This document shows positions 56,085 through 64,000 of a stretch of 64,000 nt of DNA, piece by piece. The stretch is from Oceanobacillus profundus. GTDB taxonomy: Bacteria > Bacillota > Bacilli > Bacillales > Amphibacillaceae. Each line of letters begins with the position of its first letter. The stretch's first letter is position 1. The stretch covers positions 62,001 to 126,000 of the forward strand of contig NZ_QWEH01000003.1 of the NCBI RefSeq assembly GCF_003515705.1, read 5' to 3'. Both the position numbers and the translations under genes were made by a program. Below the pieces are notes generated by a model. That model was not told where the DNA came from. It searched no databases and saw only the letters and a list, made by a program, of their open reading frames with translations.

Positions 56085-56180
56085 ATCCGCTCCGGAAATA
56101 TACTTCGCACGCCTTAGGGGGGCTGGTGAGCCTCCGCCCGGAGCGATCCCGGACGGCGATCATTGCTCAGATTAAGCAAA
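56085..56180. repeat. GC-rich palindromic repeat between cheD and sigD
   Basis: It contains CCGCTCCGG and CCCGGAGCG as inverted arms and an inner GGGGGGCTggtgAGCCTCC hairpin. From memory the string ATATCCGCTCCGGAAATATAC and the GGCTGGTGAGCC core occur as dispersed repeats in many Bacillus relatives. It is much richer in G+C than its surroundings. Confidence 0.7.
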
Positions 56181-56318
56181 TAATCATTAGTCCGTAGTTT
56201 CTACCAACCGCGACTTTAAAAAGTTAACCTAAAACCAAAAACAAGTGAAACGGATATAGTTAACTTGCTTAATTTGATCAAAAACAAACGTCTATTCCTC
56301 ATTATGAAAGTTGAGAAT

Positions 56319-56816
56319 TTAAATATAAAATTCCTTTTTATTCACTTGTCGTATCTTTAATTGACTTGTTTCTGGATCGAACTCAATTGTTCTTCCAGCA
56401 TTTCCGCCTACGTCGGATGCAACAACAGGAATCTTAAGTTCTGCCAGTTGTTTTTCGACCGCTTCAACATTTCTTGGTCCAATTCGCATAATATCTGAAC
56501 CTGAACTTAATTGAAACATCTGAGCACCACCTGCCAGTTTCGCTTTTAGTGCATATTTTCTTGCACCTCTTTCAAGCAGCAAGTTAATGAGATAAGGAAT
56601 TGCTGTATCTGCATATTTGTACACATTCAATTTAGCTTGCTTTGCCAAGGCTGAATCCGGAAGCAAGATATGAGAAAGCCCCGCAATTTTTTTCGAAGAA
56701 TCGTAGACGATCACACCAACACATGAACCTAAACCTGAGGTTCGAATTAAATCAGGAACTTGCACAACTTTTAAGTCAGCAATTCCAACTTTGACTACTA
56801 AACCTGTTTCATTCAT
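56319..56816 (-). CDS. cheD: Chemoreceptor glutamine deamidase CheD
   Basis: CheD deamidates receptor glutamines and binds CheC as part of adaptation. The 165-residue product has the Cys-His catalytic pair (SGLGSCVGVIVYD and GLSHILLPDS). An ATG two codons earlier (56822) is also possible; the start at 56816 has a better placed AGGAA. It overlaps the end of cheC. Presence of cheB, cheC, cheD and cheW predicts a complete B. subtilis-type system, yet cheA is not in this cluster. Confidence 0.94.
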   Translation of the reverse strand: MNETGLVVKVGIADLKVVQVPDLIRTSGLGSCVGVIVYDSSKKIAGLSHILLPDSALAKQAKLNVYKYADTAIPYLINLLLERGARKYALKAKLAGGAQMFQLSSGSDIMRIGPRNVEAVEKQLAELKIPVVASDVGGNAGRTIEFDPETSQLKIRQVNKKEFYI

Positions 56817-57444
56817 AATCATTTATTCCTAACGCATCAAATATTTTAGCGAAAGATTCAGGGTCTGGTAATAAAAAGAAATTCCCCTGAATACCTTGAT
56901 TTGTTCCATCATGACTAATTTCTGTATTAATAACAATGGCATAATCAGAAACTTGCGAGAGCTCCAGCAAACCAACCGTTAACACCGCTCCTGCCATATC
57001 GATTCCAAGATATGGGACAGAAGGCTGCATATTAATATTTGTAAAATCTGATAGAGCTGTTAGATATGATCCTGTTACAATATTGCCGATTTCTTGTAAT
57101 GCTGAAAGCGCTATTTCATTTTCTTGCTCTGATTGGAGCAAGGTAAACCCCGGATCATTTGTCAATTCTCTTACAAAATACTCAGCTTCTTCAATTGTAA
57201 ATATTAAATAAACTGTACCTGGAGCCTCTCCTTGAATGCGAAATAATAAGCAAACAATTGTGTTCTCAGAGCCACCAGTTAATTCCATGATTTCATCAAA
57301 TCCAGCAATACGAACAGAGGGTACCTTCATCTCAATTTTTTTGTTTAATAGGATAGAGAGCGAACTAGCTGCATTTCCCGCACCAATATTTCCTATTTCT
57401 CTAAGCACATCTTTCTGCATCGTTGTTAACTGTACAAATTCCAT
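56809..57444 (-). CDS. cheC: CheY-P phosphatase CheC
   Basis: CheC dephosphorylates CheY-P, boosted by CheD. The 211-residue product has the two expected active-site motifs (DVLREIGNIGAGNAASSL, near 12-29, and SALQEIGNIVTGSYLTAL, near 113-130). The ATG is two bases from the cheW stop codon. It is coupled to cheD by overlap. Confidence 0.95.
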   Translation of the reverse strand: MEFVQLTTMQKDVLREIGNIGAGNAASSLSILLNKKIEMKVPSVRIAGFDEIMELTGGSENTIVCLLFRIQGEAPGTVYLIFTIEEAEYFVRELTNDPGFTLLQSEQENEIALSALQEIGNIVTGSYLTALSDFTNINMQPSVPYLGIDMAGAVLTVGLLELSQVSDYAIVINTEISHDGTNQGIQGNFFLLPDPESFAKIFDALGINDYE

Positions 57445-57447
57445 TGC

Positions 57448-57918
57448 TTAGCCTTCCACTGCATTAAGCACATCAATATCCTGGAAGGATAGTACTTTTT
57501 GCAGATCAAGTAGAATAAGTAAACGGTTATCTACTTTGGCAACACCTTCAATATAATCAGCATTAACGGTACCAATAACCTCTGGTGCAGGCTCAATTAG
57601 TTCTTCAGGAATATCAATAACATCATTTGCTACGTCAACAATCAGACCTACTTCCATCTCGTTTATTTGAGCAATAATAATCCGTTTATTTGCATCAAAA
57701 TCAGTTTCTTCCATACCAAATCGTAATCGTAAGTCAATAATCGGAATTACGACTCCGCGAAGATTTATTACTCCCTTCACATATGGTAAAGTTTGGGGTA
57801 CCCTAGTTATTGGTTGTTGCCTCTCGATAGACCCAATTTGATTAACAGGAACCGCATATTCTTCATCCTGCAATTGAAATACAATCATTTTTCGATCTTG
57901 TGTCGATGCCTTTTCCAA
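57448..57918 (-). CDS. cheW: Chemotaxis adaptor CheW
   Basis: CheW links receptors to the CheA kinase. The 156-residue product has the family segments FQLQDEEYAVPVNQI, GVINLRGVVIPIIDLR and GLIVDVANDVIDIP. It starts at TTG (57916-57918) after AGGAGG with seven base spacing. It follows cheB with a 22 bp gap; in B. subtilis the 2 kb cheA gene is between. Confidence 0.95.
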   Translation of the reverse strand: MEKASTQDRKMIVFQLQDEEYAVPVNQIGSIERQQPITRVPQTLPYVKGVINLRGVVIPIIDLRLRFGMEETDFDANKRIIIAQINEMEVGLIVDVANDVIDIPEELIEPAPEVIGTVNADYIEGVAKVDNRLLILLDLQKVLSFQDIDVLNAVEG

Positions 57919-57940
57919 TTTTATTCCTCCTAGTAAATCT

Positions 57941-58984
57941 CTATTTTGTTAAGTTAGCAAGTATTGAGCCAAATTGATTTAATGAAAGTTCTTGGTTAAC
58001 ATATCCTGTCTGAACAGCTGCTTTCGGCATACCATATACAATCGATGTTTCTTCCGATTCAGCTAGGACAATCGTATTGGGATCCTGCTTTTTCATTTCG
58101 ATAATACCGGCCGATCCATCATTTCCCATTCCAGTCAATACAATTGCGATTTTGTTTATTCGTTTCAGACCAGCTATCGAGCAAAATAATGTATCTACTG
58201 ATGGACGGTGCCCTTTGACAGGAGCATCCTTTGATAAACTGATTGCAAGTGAAGTGCCAATTTTATTAATTGTCATATGAAAATCACCAGGAGCAATGTA
58301 AGCAGTACTGTTTTCAATAATTTCACCGTGCACCGCTTCTTTCACACGAATTGGACTAAGTGTATTAAGACGTTCAGCTAACGATTTTGTAAAGCGGGCA
58401 GGCATGTGCTGGACAATTAAGATTGGTACAGTAAATGAATCTGAAATACTTGTAAGCACTTGTTGAAGTGCCCTAGGCCCTCCTGTCGATGTACCAATCG
58501 TTATGATTGATTTATCATAGTATTTTTGGATTGGAGCTTCCATCTGACAATCAGTCGCTTTGTGCAATTGCTTCTTATTCAAATTAACTTGTGAAGCCGT
58601 AACAACTTTCGAAATAATTTCCTGCTGGATATTTCGTATATCTAATGAGATAGCTCCAGATGGTTTTGTAATAAAATCAACGGCGCCATTCGATATAGCC
58701 TGAATCGCTTTTGTTGTACCCTCTTTCGTTTCACTTGAAAGCATCACAACCGGAGTTGGATTTTCCCTCATAATAATCGAAAGTGCTTCGATCCCATCCA
58801 TTACTGGCATATGCACATCCAACGTTACGACGTCTGGTTGTAGTTCTATAATTTTCTTTATTCCATCTTCTCCATTACGACCAGTTGCGATCACATTCAC
58901 TCTAGGATCGCTTGCAAGAATATCGGAAATCACTTTTCTCATAAAAGCAGAATCATCGATAACAATAACGCGAATTTGCTTCAT
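57941..58984 (-). CDS. cheB: Protein-glutamate methylesterase CheB
   Basis: CheB removes receptor methyl groups. The 347-residue product has a receiver domain (VIDDSAFMRKV, phospho-acceptor Asp56 in TLDVHMP, KPSGA) and a C-terminal methylesterase domain with Ser-His-Asp (IGTSTGGPRAL, VQHMPARFT, GMGNDGSAG). The ATG follows GAGAGGT within the end of flhG. CheB needs CheA for phosphorylation, yet cheA is absent here. Confidence 0.96.
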   Translation of the reverse strand: MKQIRVIVIDDSAFMRKVISDILASDPRVNVIATGRNGEDGIKKIIELQPDVVTLDVHMPVMDGIEALSIIMRENPTPVVMLSSETKEGTTKAIQAISNGAVDFITKPSGAISLDIRNIQQEIISKVVTASQVNLNKKQLHKATDCQMEAPIQKYYDKSIITIGTSTGGPRALQQVLTSISDSFTVPILIVQHMPARFTKSLAERLNTLSPIRVKEAVHGEIIENSTAYIAPGDFHMTINKIGTSLAISLSKDAPVKGHRPSVDTLFCSIAGLKRINKIAIVLTGMGNDGSAGIIEMKKQDPNTIVLAESEETSIVYGMPKAAVQTGYVNQELSLNQFGSILANLTK

Positions 58985-58989
58985 AATAA

Positions 58990-59850
58990 CTACCTCTCCA
59001 TCAAATGTTTTAATCGTTGAACGAAGGAAGAAGGTGTTCGGTTCACTTGTTTTGTATGTGTTACATAATTGTATGTAATATCTTTTAATGCTTTAGCTGC
59101 TTTGGATTTTTCATTATATAACGTGTAAGGAATCTGTCTTACAATTGCCTGTGTAACAACCCTATCATCAGGAATAATCCCAATCGATTGAATTTCTACT
59201 TTTAAAAACTTGGTCACAACAGCTTTAAATCGTTCTAATGCTTTCAAACCATCTTGATAATTGGATGCACGATTTAATATGACATGTAAAGGCATATCTT
59301 GTTTGCGATTGACGACATGCTTTATCATCCCGTATGCATCTGTAACGGATGTTGGTTCCGGTGTTGTAATCACAATACATTCATCTGAGGCAAGAATAAA
59401 AAATAAGCTGTCCTCCGTAACACCTGCACCCATGTCAAATAAAATATAATCATAAATTAAGGACAATTCCTTGTATTGTTCGTAAAAATAATCATGGTCT
59501 GATTCGTCCATCTGGAAGAAATTTGACAATCCAGAACCTCCTGCAATATACGCTAGCCCTTTTGGTCCTTGTTCAATTACATCAAGTATAGATAAACGTT
59601 CTTCAAACAAATTAACAATCGTTTTCTCTGCTCGGCTACCTAGCAAAATATCGATATTTCCCATTCCAACATCCAAGTCGAAGAGTAATACCTTTTTGCC
59701 GTTGTTTATGAGTTGCAAAGAGAAATTTAACGCAAAATTGGACTTACCTACGCCACCTTTTCCACTTATAACTGCGACCGTTTTTGCGTTATTTGGATGG
59801 TTGCGACTATCAAGCTTTCTCCTCAGCCCCTCTGCTTGATCATGCTTCAT
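58990..59850 (-). CDS. flhG: Flagellar number regulator FlhG (YlxH)
   Basis: A MinD/ParA-like ATPase that with FlhF controls the number and placement of flagella. The 286-residue product has the deviant Walker A ISGKGGVGKSN (about 25-35) and a C-terminal amphipathic helix typical of MinD-like membrane targeting. The start lies in the end of flhF; ATG codons at 59853 and 59850 are both usable after TAGGTG. Confidence 0.93.
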   Translation of the reverse strand: MKHDQAEGLRRKLDSRNHPNNAKTVAVISGKGGVGKSNFALNFSLQLINNGKKVLLFDLDVGMGNIDILLGSRAEKTIVNLFEERLSILDVIEQGPKGLAYIAGGSGLSNFFQMDESDHDYFYEQYKELSLIYDYILFDMGAGVTEDSLFFILASDECIVITTPEPTSVTDAYGMIKHVVNRKQDMPLHVILNRASNYQDGLKALERFKAVVTKFLKVEIQSIGIIPDDRVVTQAIVRQIPYTLYNEKSKAAKALKDITYNYVTHTKQVNRTPSSFVQRLKHLMER

Positions 59851-60943
59851 CATAATCACCTACCAGAAGATTACGTATTACTCGTTTATCTGCTTCGAGC
59901 AAATCATCAGGAACATCTTGACCATTTGTCAAATAAGCAATTCCAACTTGCTTTTCTAGAGCAATATTTAGTAAACTGCCATATTGTCTTGTTTCATCCA
60001 GTTTTGTGAAAATGACACCCGCTATCGAAAGGTGCTCGAATTGCTCGTAGATTTCTACAATATCCTTAGGCTTTGTTGTTAAAGATAACACAAGATAGGT
60101 TTCCATCATGGACATATCAATCGTTTTTTTCAATTCATTAATATATTTCGGATCACGAAAGTTCCTACCAGCTGTATCAACAAAAATTGCATCATAACTC
60201 GAAAATTTAGTAATCGCCTGATGGTAATCATCAATACTGTAGGCAACCTCAAGTGGCACATTTAAAATTCGCGCATAGGTCTTTAATTGCTCCACTGCAG
60301 CAATTCGATACGTATCAGCTGTTACGAAAGCAACTTTTTTATCACTTTCAAGCATCATCTTAGCCGCAACCTTTGCAATCGTAGTCGTCTTCCCTACTCC
60401 TGTTGGACCTACAAATTGAATAATCTTCTTGTTTAATGGAATGGGTGCTAAAACGTTGCTTAGTCTCTCTTCTATTATTAAACCGATATTATTCATGATA
60501 ACATCTATTTCTGTGTCACCTTGCTTCTCTAACACCAATTCCACAATTTCCTTGGCCAGCTTAGGGTGAACCTCTTGATCAATCAAATGTTCATAAGCTA
60601 CTTGATAAGAAGGGGAGAAACTTAATCCTCCCTGTCGAGACTGAACTTCAATCATTTTTTTCAGGTTTTTAATTTCCAGTAGTACATGCTCATTTTCTAA
60701 CTTTGGTTTATTTGTTTTATTCATTCGAGGTTGTTCTGCCACTTGCTCAGGGTTTTTCTTAGGTGTTATTGGACTAGGATCAAGAGCCGCCACAACTTCA
60801 ATCTGTTTCTTCTTAAAAAAACCAAACATCCCACGTTGTTGAATTTCTTTTGAATTAAGAATTACTGCATCGGGACCAAGTTCTTTTCGAACCTGATTCA
60901 TTGCCTCAGGCATAGTGTCTGCTATATATTTTTTTACCTTCAT
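59840..60943 (-). CDS. flhF: Flagellar SRP-type GTPase FlhF
   Basis: FlhF guides the site of flagellar assembly. The 367-residue product has the N-terminal B domain (KKYIADTMPEAMNQVRKELG), an N domain and the SRP GTPase G domain with GPTGVGKTTTIAK near residue 180, DTAGRN and TKLDETRQYG. It overlaps flhA by four bases (ATGA) and flhG at its end, so all three are coupled. Confidence 0.96.
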   Translation of the reverse strand: MKVKKYIADTMPEAMNQVRKELGPDAVILNSKEIQQRGMFGFFKKKQIEVVAALDPSPITPKKNPEQVAEQPRMNKTNKPKLENEHVLLEIKNLKKMIEVQSRQGGLSFSPSYQVAYEHLIDQEVHPKLAKEIVELVLEKQGDTEIDVIMNNIGLIIEERLSNVLAPIPLNKKIIQFVGPTGVGKTTTIAKVAAKMMLESDKKVAFVTADTYRIAAVEQLKTYARILNVPLEVAYSIDDYHQAITKFSSYDAIFVDTAGRNFRDPKYINELKKTIDMSMMETYLVLSLTTKPKDIVEIYEQFEHLSIAGVIFTKLDETRQYGSLLNIALEKQVGIAYLTNGQDVPDDLLEADKRVIRNLLVGDYDEA

Positions 60944-62976
60944 GCTACATTCACCACCCCAACACTTTGTACCTGTACATCTGGTTCAAGTTCGTTATAA
61001 GAAAGCACAATTACTTGCGGTAAGAATCGATCAAGCAATTGCTTTACATACATTCGAATGGCAGGTGAGCAAAGTACAATGGTAGACTCTTCTTGAAGTG
61101 CAAGTTTCTCTGCCTCTGTATGAATCGTCTTAATAATTTCTTGCTGGGAGTCTGGATCAAGCGCTAAATAATTGCCATGTTCCGTTTGCTGTATATGATC
61201 AGCTATCAGCTTTTCAACTTTACCTGAAACTGTAATCACCTTCATCTGCATATCCTCACCTGCATACTGATTTGTAATCTGTGAAGAAAGTGCTTGTCTC
61301 ACGTATTCCCCAAGAAGCTCTGTGTCATTCGTCATTTTCGAAAAATCAGCTAATGTTTCAAAGATAATTGGCAAATTACGAATGGAAATATTTTCTCTCA
61401 GCAATTTAGCAAGAACTTTTTGCACATCGCCAATTGCAAGTGGTTCAGGGGTTACCTCGTCAACCAAAATTGGATAGCTTTCCTTCAAATGATCGATTAA
61501 TTGTTTCGTTTCCTGTCTGCCTAACAATGTATGTGCCTGTCGCTTAATTACTTCTGTAATGTGTGTCGATACAACAGATGGTGGATCTACCACCGTATAA
61601 CCAGATAGTTCTGCTTCATCCTTGTTTTCTTCACTAATCCATTTTGCAGGCAAACCAAATGCCGGTTCCTTCGTATCTATTCCATCAAGAGTATCATCGC
61701 TGAAATCTGGAGCCATCGCTAAATAGTGATCTAGTAAAAGTTCACCCGATGCGACTTCATTTCCTTTAATTTTTAATCGATATTCATTTGGGTTTAGTTG
61801 AATATTATCTCGAATCCGGACAACTGGAATAACAATACCAAGTTCAATTGCAAGCTGTCTTCGAATCATAATAACTCGGTCCAGTAAATCGCCGCCTTGA
61901 TTCGTATCTGCCAGAGGAATTAGTCCATAACCGAATTCAAATTCAATTGGGTCCATACTTAGAAGGCTGACAACATTTTCAGAAGACTTCATCGCAGAGC
62001 TCTCTGTTTGATCCTCTTCTTCTTCTGTTTGTATTTCCGGCGGCATCTTGGATTGCTTTTCCAGAAAGTAACCGCTCAATGCTAATATAGACGCTAACAT
62101 TGTCGTTAAAAAGAAATTAATCGGAGTTAGGCCAAGAAGAAAAATCGTACCCGCCGCAATATATAATAATTTTGGGTATTGCAGTAATTGGCCTGTTACT
62201 TCTGAGCCAAGATTTCCATTACCAGCTGATCGCGTCACAACAATTCCTGTAGCGGTTGACATAAGTAATGCTGGAATCTGACTGACTAAACCGTCTCCCA
62301 CAGTTAAACGAATAAAAGTATTAACAGCTTCTCCAAAAGGCATTCCCATTTGTACAATCCCAATTATTAAACCGAATACAACATTAATTAGAACAATAAT
62401 GATTCCTGCAATTGCATCACCCTTAACAAATTTACTCGCACCATCCATCGAACCATGGAAATCGGCTTCCCTTTCCACTTTTTCACGTCGCTCTCTAGCT
62501 TGACTTTCGGAAATCAAACCAGCATTTAGGTCTGCATCAATACTCATTTGTTTACCTGGCATCGCATCAAGTGAAAATCGCGCAGCTACTTCAGAGACAC
62601 GTTCCGAACCTTTTGTAATAACAAGAAAGTTTATAATAACCAATATGATAAATACAACAAAACCAACAAGTGGATTATCTCCAATTACAAATGATCCAAA
62701 GGTATCAACTACTCCACCAGCATCTGCTTCCGCTAGAATTGACCTTGTGGTCGAAACATTTAACGCAAGCCTGAATAAAGTTACGAGTAAGATAATTGTT
62801 GGAAATACCGAAAACTGTAATGGCTCCTGTGTATTCATCGATACTAAGATAACCATTAGCGCTATAATAATATTTACTAAAATCAGCACACTTAACAGCC
62901 AACCCGGTAGCGGGATGACCAGCATGATGATTACTAATATAACTGCTAAAAGTACTGATAAATCCCGCGCTTTCAT
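60940..62976 (-). CDS. flhA: Flagellar export apparatus protein FlhA
   Basis: FlhA is the large subunit of the flagellar type III export gate. The 678-residue product has an N-terminal part of about eight membrane helices (to about 310), a cytoplasmic FHIPEP loop (VSEVAARFSLDAMPGKQMSIDADLNAG lies here) and a C-terminal domain that binds chaperone-substrate complexes. The ATG follows GGAGAGA. It follows flhB with a 98 bp gap. Confidence 0.97.
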   Translation of the reverse strand: MKARDLSVLLAVILVIIMLVIPLPGWLLSVLILVNIIIALMVILVSMNTQEPLQFSVFPTIILLVTLFRLALNVSTTRSILAEADAGGVVDTFGSFVIGDNPLVGFVVFIILVIINFLVITKGSERVSEVAARFSLDAMPGKQMSIDADLNAGLISESQARERREKVEREADFHGSMDGASKFVKGDAIAGIIIVLINVVFGLIIGIVQMGMPFGEAVNTFIRLTVGDGLVSQIPALLMSTATGIVVTRSAGNGNLGSEVTGQLLQYPKLLYIAAGTIFLLGLTPINFFLTTMLASILALSGYFLEKQSKMPPEIQTEEEEDQTESSAMKSSENVVSLLSMDPIEFEFGYGLIPLADTNQGGDLLDRVIMIRRQLAIELGIVIPVVRIRDNIQLNPNEYRLKIKGNEVASGELLLDHYLAMAPDFSDDTLDGIDTKEPAFGLPAKWISEENKDEAELSGYTVVDPPSVVSTHITEVIKRQAHTLLGRQETKQLIDHLKESYPILVDEVTPEPLAIGDVQKVLAKLLRENISIRNLPIIFETLADFSKMTNDTELLGEYVRQALSSQITNQYAGEDMQMKVITVSGKVEKLIADHIQQTEHGNYLALDPDSQQEIIKTIHTEAEKLALQEESTIVLCSPAIRMYVKQLLDRFLPQVIVLSYNELEPDVQVQSVGVVNVA

Positions 62977-63074
62977 TTATGTCTCTCCTTACTTGCTGTT
63001 TGGTGTGCCCGAAATTTTAAAGCTGTGTATAGCTTAGTTCCCAAGACAGCCACGCCCAGTCGTTTATATACTTT

Positions 63075-64000
63075 TTAAATCTTTTTCTCTAATCGATATA
63101 CATATGCTAGTACTTCTGCAACAGCCTTAAAGAATTCTTCCGGTATGATATCCCCTATCTCTGCCGCACGATACAGCCCTCTTGCTAATGGCCTGTTTTC
63201 AACGGTAATTACGTCATTTGCTTTAGCTATTTCTTTTATTTTTAATGCTATTTGATCTGTACCTTTTGCAAGTATATAAGGAGCATTAGCCTTTTCTTCG
63301 TCATATTTAATTGCTACTGCATAATGTGTAGGGTTTGTAATAATAACATCCGCATTTGGTACCTCACTCATCATTCTTCTCGTTGCAATCTGCCTTTGTT
63401 TTTCCTTGATTTTCGATTTAATTAAAGGATCCCCTTCAACATTCTTATATTCGTCCTTAATATCCTGCTTTGACATCCGCATATTTTTTTCGAAATCAAA
63501 CCGTTGATAAGCATAGTCAAACACCGCTAATAATAATAAAGCTATAATTGCTGCAAACGCCATAACACTCGTAACTCTTCCAAAGAAAGCTAATGCATTT
63601 TCAGCGTTCGTAAATGCCGTCATCAGCATTTCATCTTTATAAAGCCAAATCACAGAGAATGTTATCCCGCCAATACAGGTGATTTTTAATAAGGATTTTA
63701 ATAGCTCAACAAGTGCTCGGATTGAAAAAATCCGTTTTGCTCCTTGAATCGGATCAATTTTCTTTAGATCAAACTTTAATGGCTCTGTTGTGAACAAAAA
63801 ACCTACTTGCATTAAGTTAGAGGCGAAACCTGCGACAATTGCGATTAACATTATAGGTGCAAGCATCTTTGCTGCTTCGACCGTTGCACTGTTCAGTATT
63901 TGCTGAACAGTATTCTCCGTTAATTCCCAGTCGAGAAATTCAATAAAAGTACGCTCATATATTCCTGTCATATGCTCCAAAATAAATCCGCCAAACAAAA
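63075..64000 (-). CDS. flhB: Flagellar export switch protein FlhB (partial, 5' end outside window)
   Basis: FlhB switches export specificity by self-cleavage in its cytoplasmic domain. About 308 C-terminal residues lie in the window: three or four membrane helices and the cleavage motif NPTH (ITNPTHYAVAIKYD). The true start is beyond 64000, so the first ATG seen in the window (63998) is internal. Confidence 0.95.
   Translation of the reverse strand, partial: LFGGFILEHMTGIYERTFIEFLDWELTENTVQQILNSATVEAAKMLAPIMLIAIVAGFASNLMQVGFLFTTEPLKFDLKKIDPIQGAKRIFSIRALVELLKSLLKITCIGGITFSVIWLYKDEMLMTAFTNAENALAFFGRVTSVMAFAAIIALLLLAVFDYAYQRFDFEKNMRMSKQDIKDEYKNVEGDPLIKSKIKEKQRQIATRRMMSEVPNADVIITNPTHYAVAIKYDEEKANAPYILAKGTDQIALKIKEIAKANDVITVENRPLARGLYRAAEIGDIIPEEFFKAVAEVLAYVYRLEKKI

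Larger units (their letters stand above)
55891..56318. other. Intergenic region sigD-cheD
   Basis: 428 bp with a GC-rich repeat and a possible sigD promoter, both listed. Nothing else is seen. The gap would separate sigD from the upstream fla/che operon. Confidence 0.65.

Noticed and set aside
1-64000. CRISPR array, tRNA or rRNA genes, insertion sequences, prophage
   Set aside because: No regularly spaced direct repeats, cloverleaf candidates, transposase or phage-like genes were seen on either strand.

Overview
The window is a 64 kb stretch of chromosome from a motile, endospore-forming low-GC Firmicute of the family Bacillaceae. Gene order and protein sequence look most like the Oceanobacillus/Virgibacillus group; I cannot fix the species. 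Sporulation genes (spoVS, dpaA/dpaB, spoIIIE, ymxH), an AT-rich base composition and acidic tails or linkers (S2, RodZ, RecA) fit a halotolerant spore former. Every gene I can support is on the minus strand, so transcription runs from high to low coordinates. No prophage, insertion sequence, CRISPR array, rRNA or tRNA was seen.

Read in the direction of transcription, the window opens at 64000 with the end of a flagellar/chemotaxis operon: flhB (cut by the window edge), flhA, flhF, flhG, cheB, cheW, cheC, cheD. A 428 bp gap holding a GC-rich dispersed repeat follows, then sigD, a small uncharacterised protein and swrB. Next come the translation and envelope genes rpsB, tsf, pyrH, frr, uppS, cdsA, rseP and polC, then rimP-nusA-rnpM-ylxQ-infB-ylxP-rbfA-truB-ribC, rpsO, pnp, ylxY, mlpA and ymxH. 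A LysM/3D cell-wall protein precedes the dipicolinate/lysine block dpaA-dpaB-asd-dapG-dapA. tepA-ylzJ-spoIIIE follow, then a GntR regulator (ymfC) with a BMP-type nucleoside ABC transporter, the peptidase-like pair ymfF/ymfH, ymfI, ymfJ, ymfK, rodZ, pgsA, cinA, recA, rny, ymdB, spoVS and the first part of miaB.

The layout matches the Bacillus subtilis sigD-to-spoVS region closely, so differences stand out. Four genes expected from B. subtilis synteny are absent from their usual slots: cheA (between cheB and cheW), dxr (between cdsA and rseP), proS (between rseP and polC) and rnjB (between dapA and tepA). Insertions are the LysM/3D gene, the nucleoside transporter cluster and the small protein between sigD and swrB.

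The non-coding layer includes three copies of a roughly 130-170 bp hairpin-forming repeat with TTCAAAAAG-type inverted ends, members of two other dispersed repeat families, a structured rpsB leader behind a near-consensus sigma-A promoter, an exact match to the sigma-K consensus before dpaA, a LexA-like box before recA, a nested hairpin between asd and dapG, and many intrinsic terminators. I found no wholly new system. The most unusual items are the missing cheA, the sigD-swrB small ORF chain, the hairpin repeat family and the asd-dapG structure.
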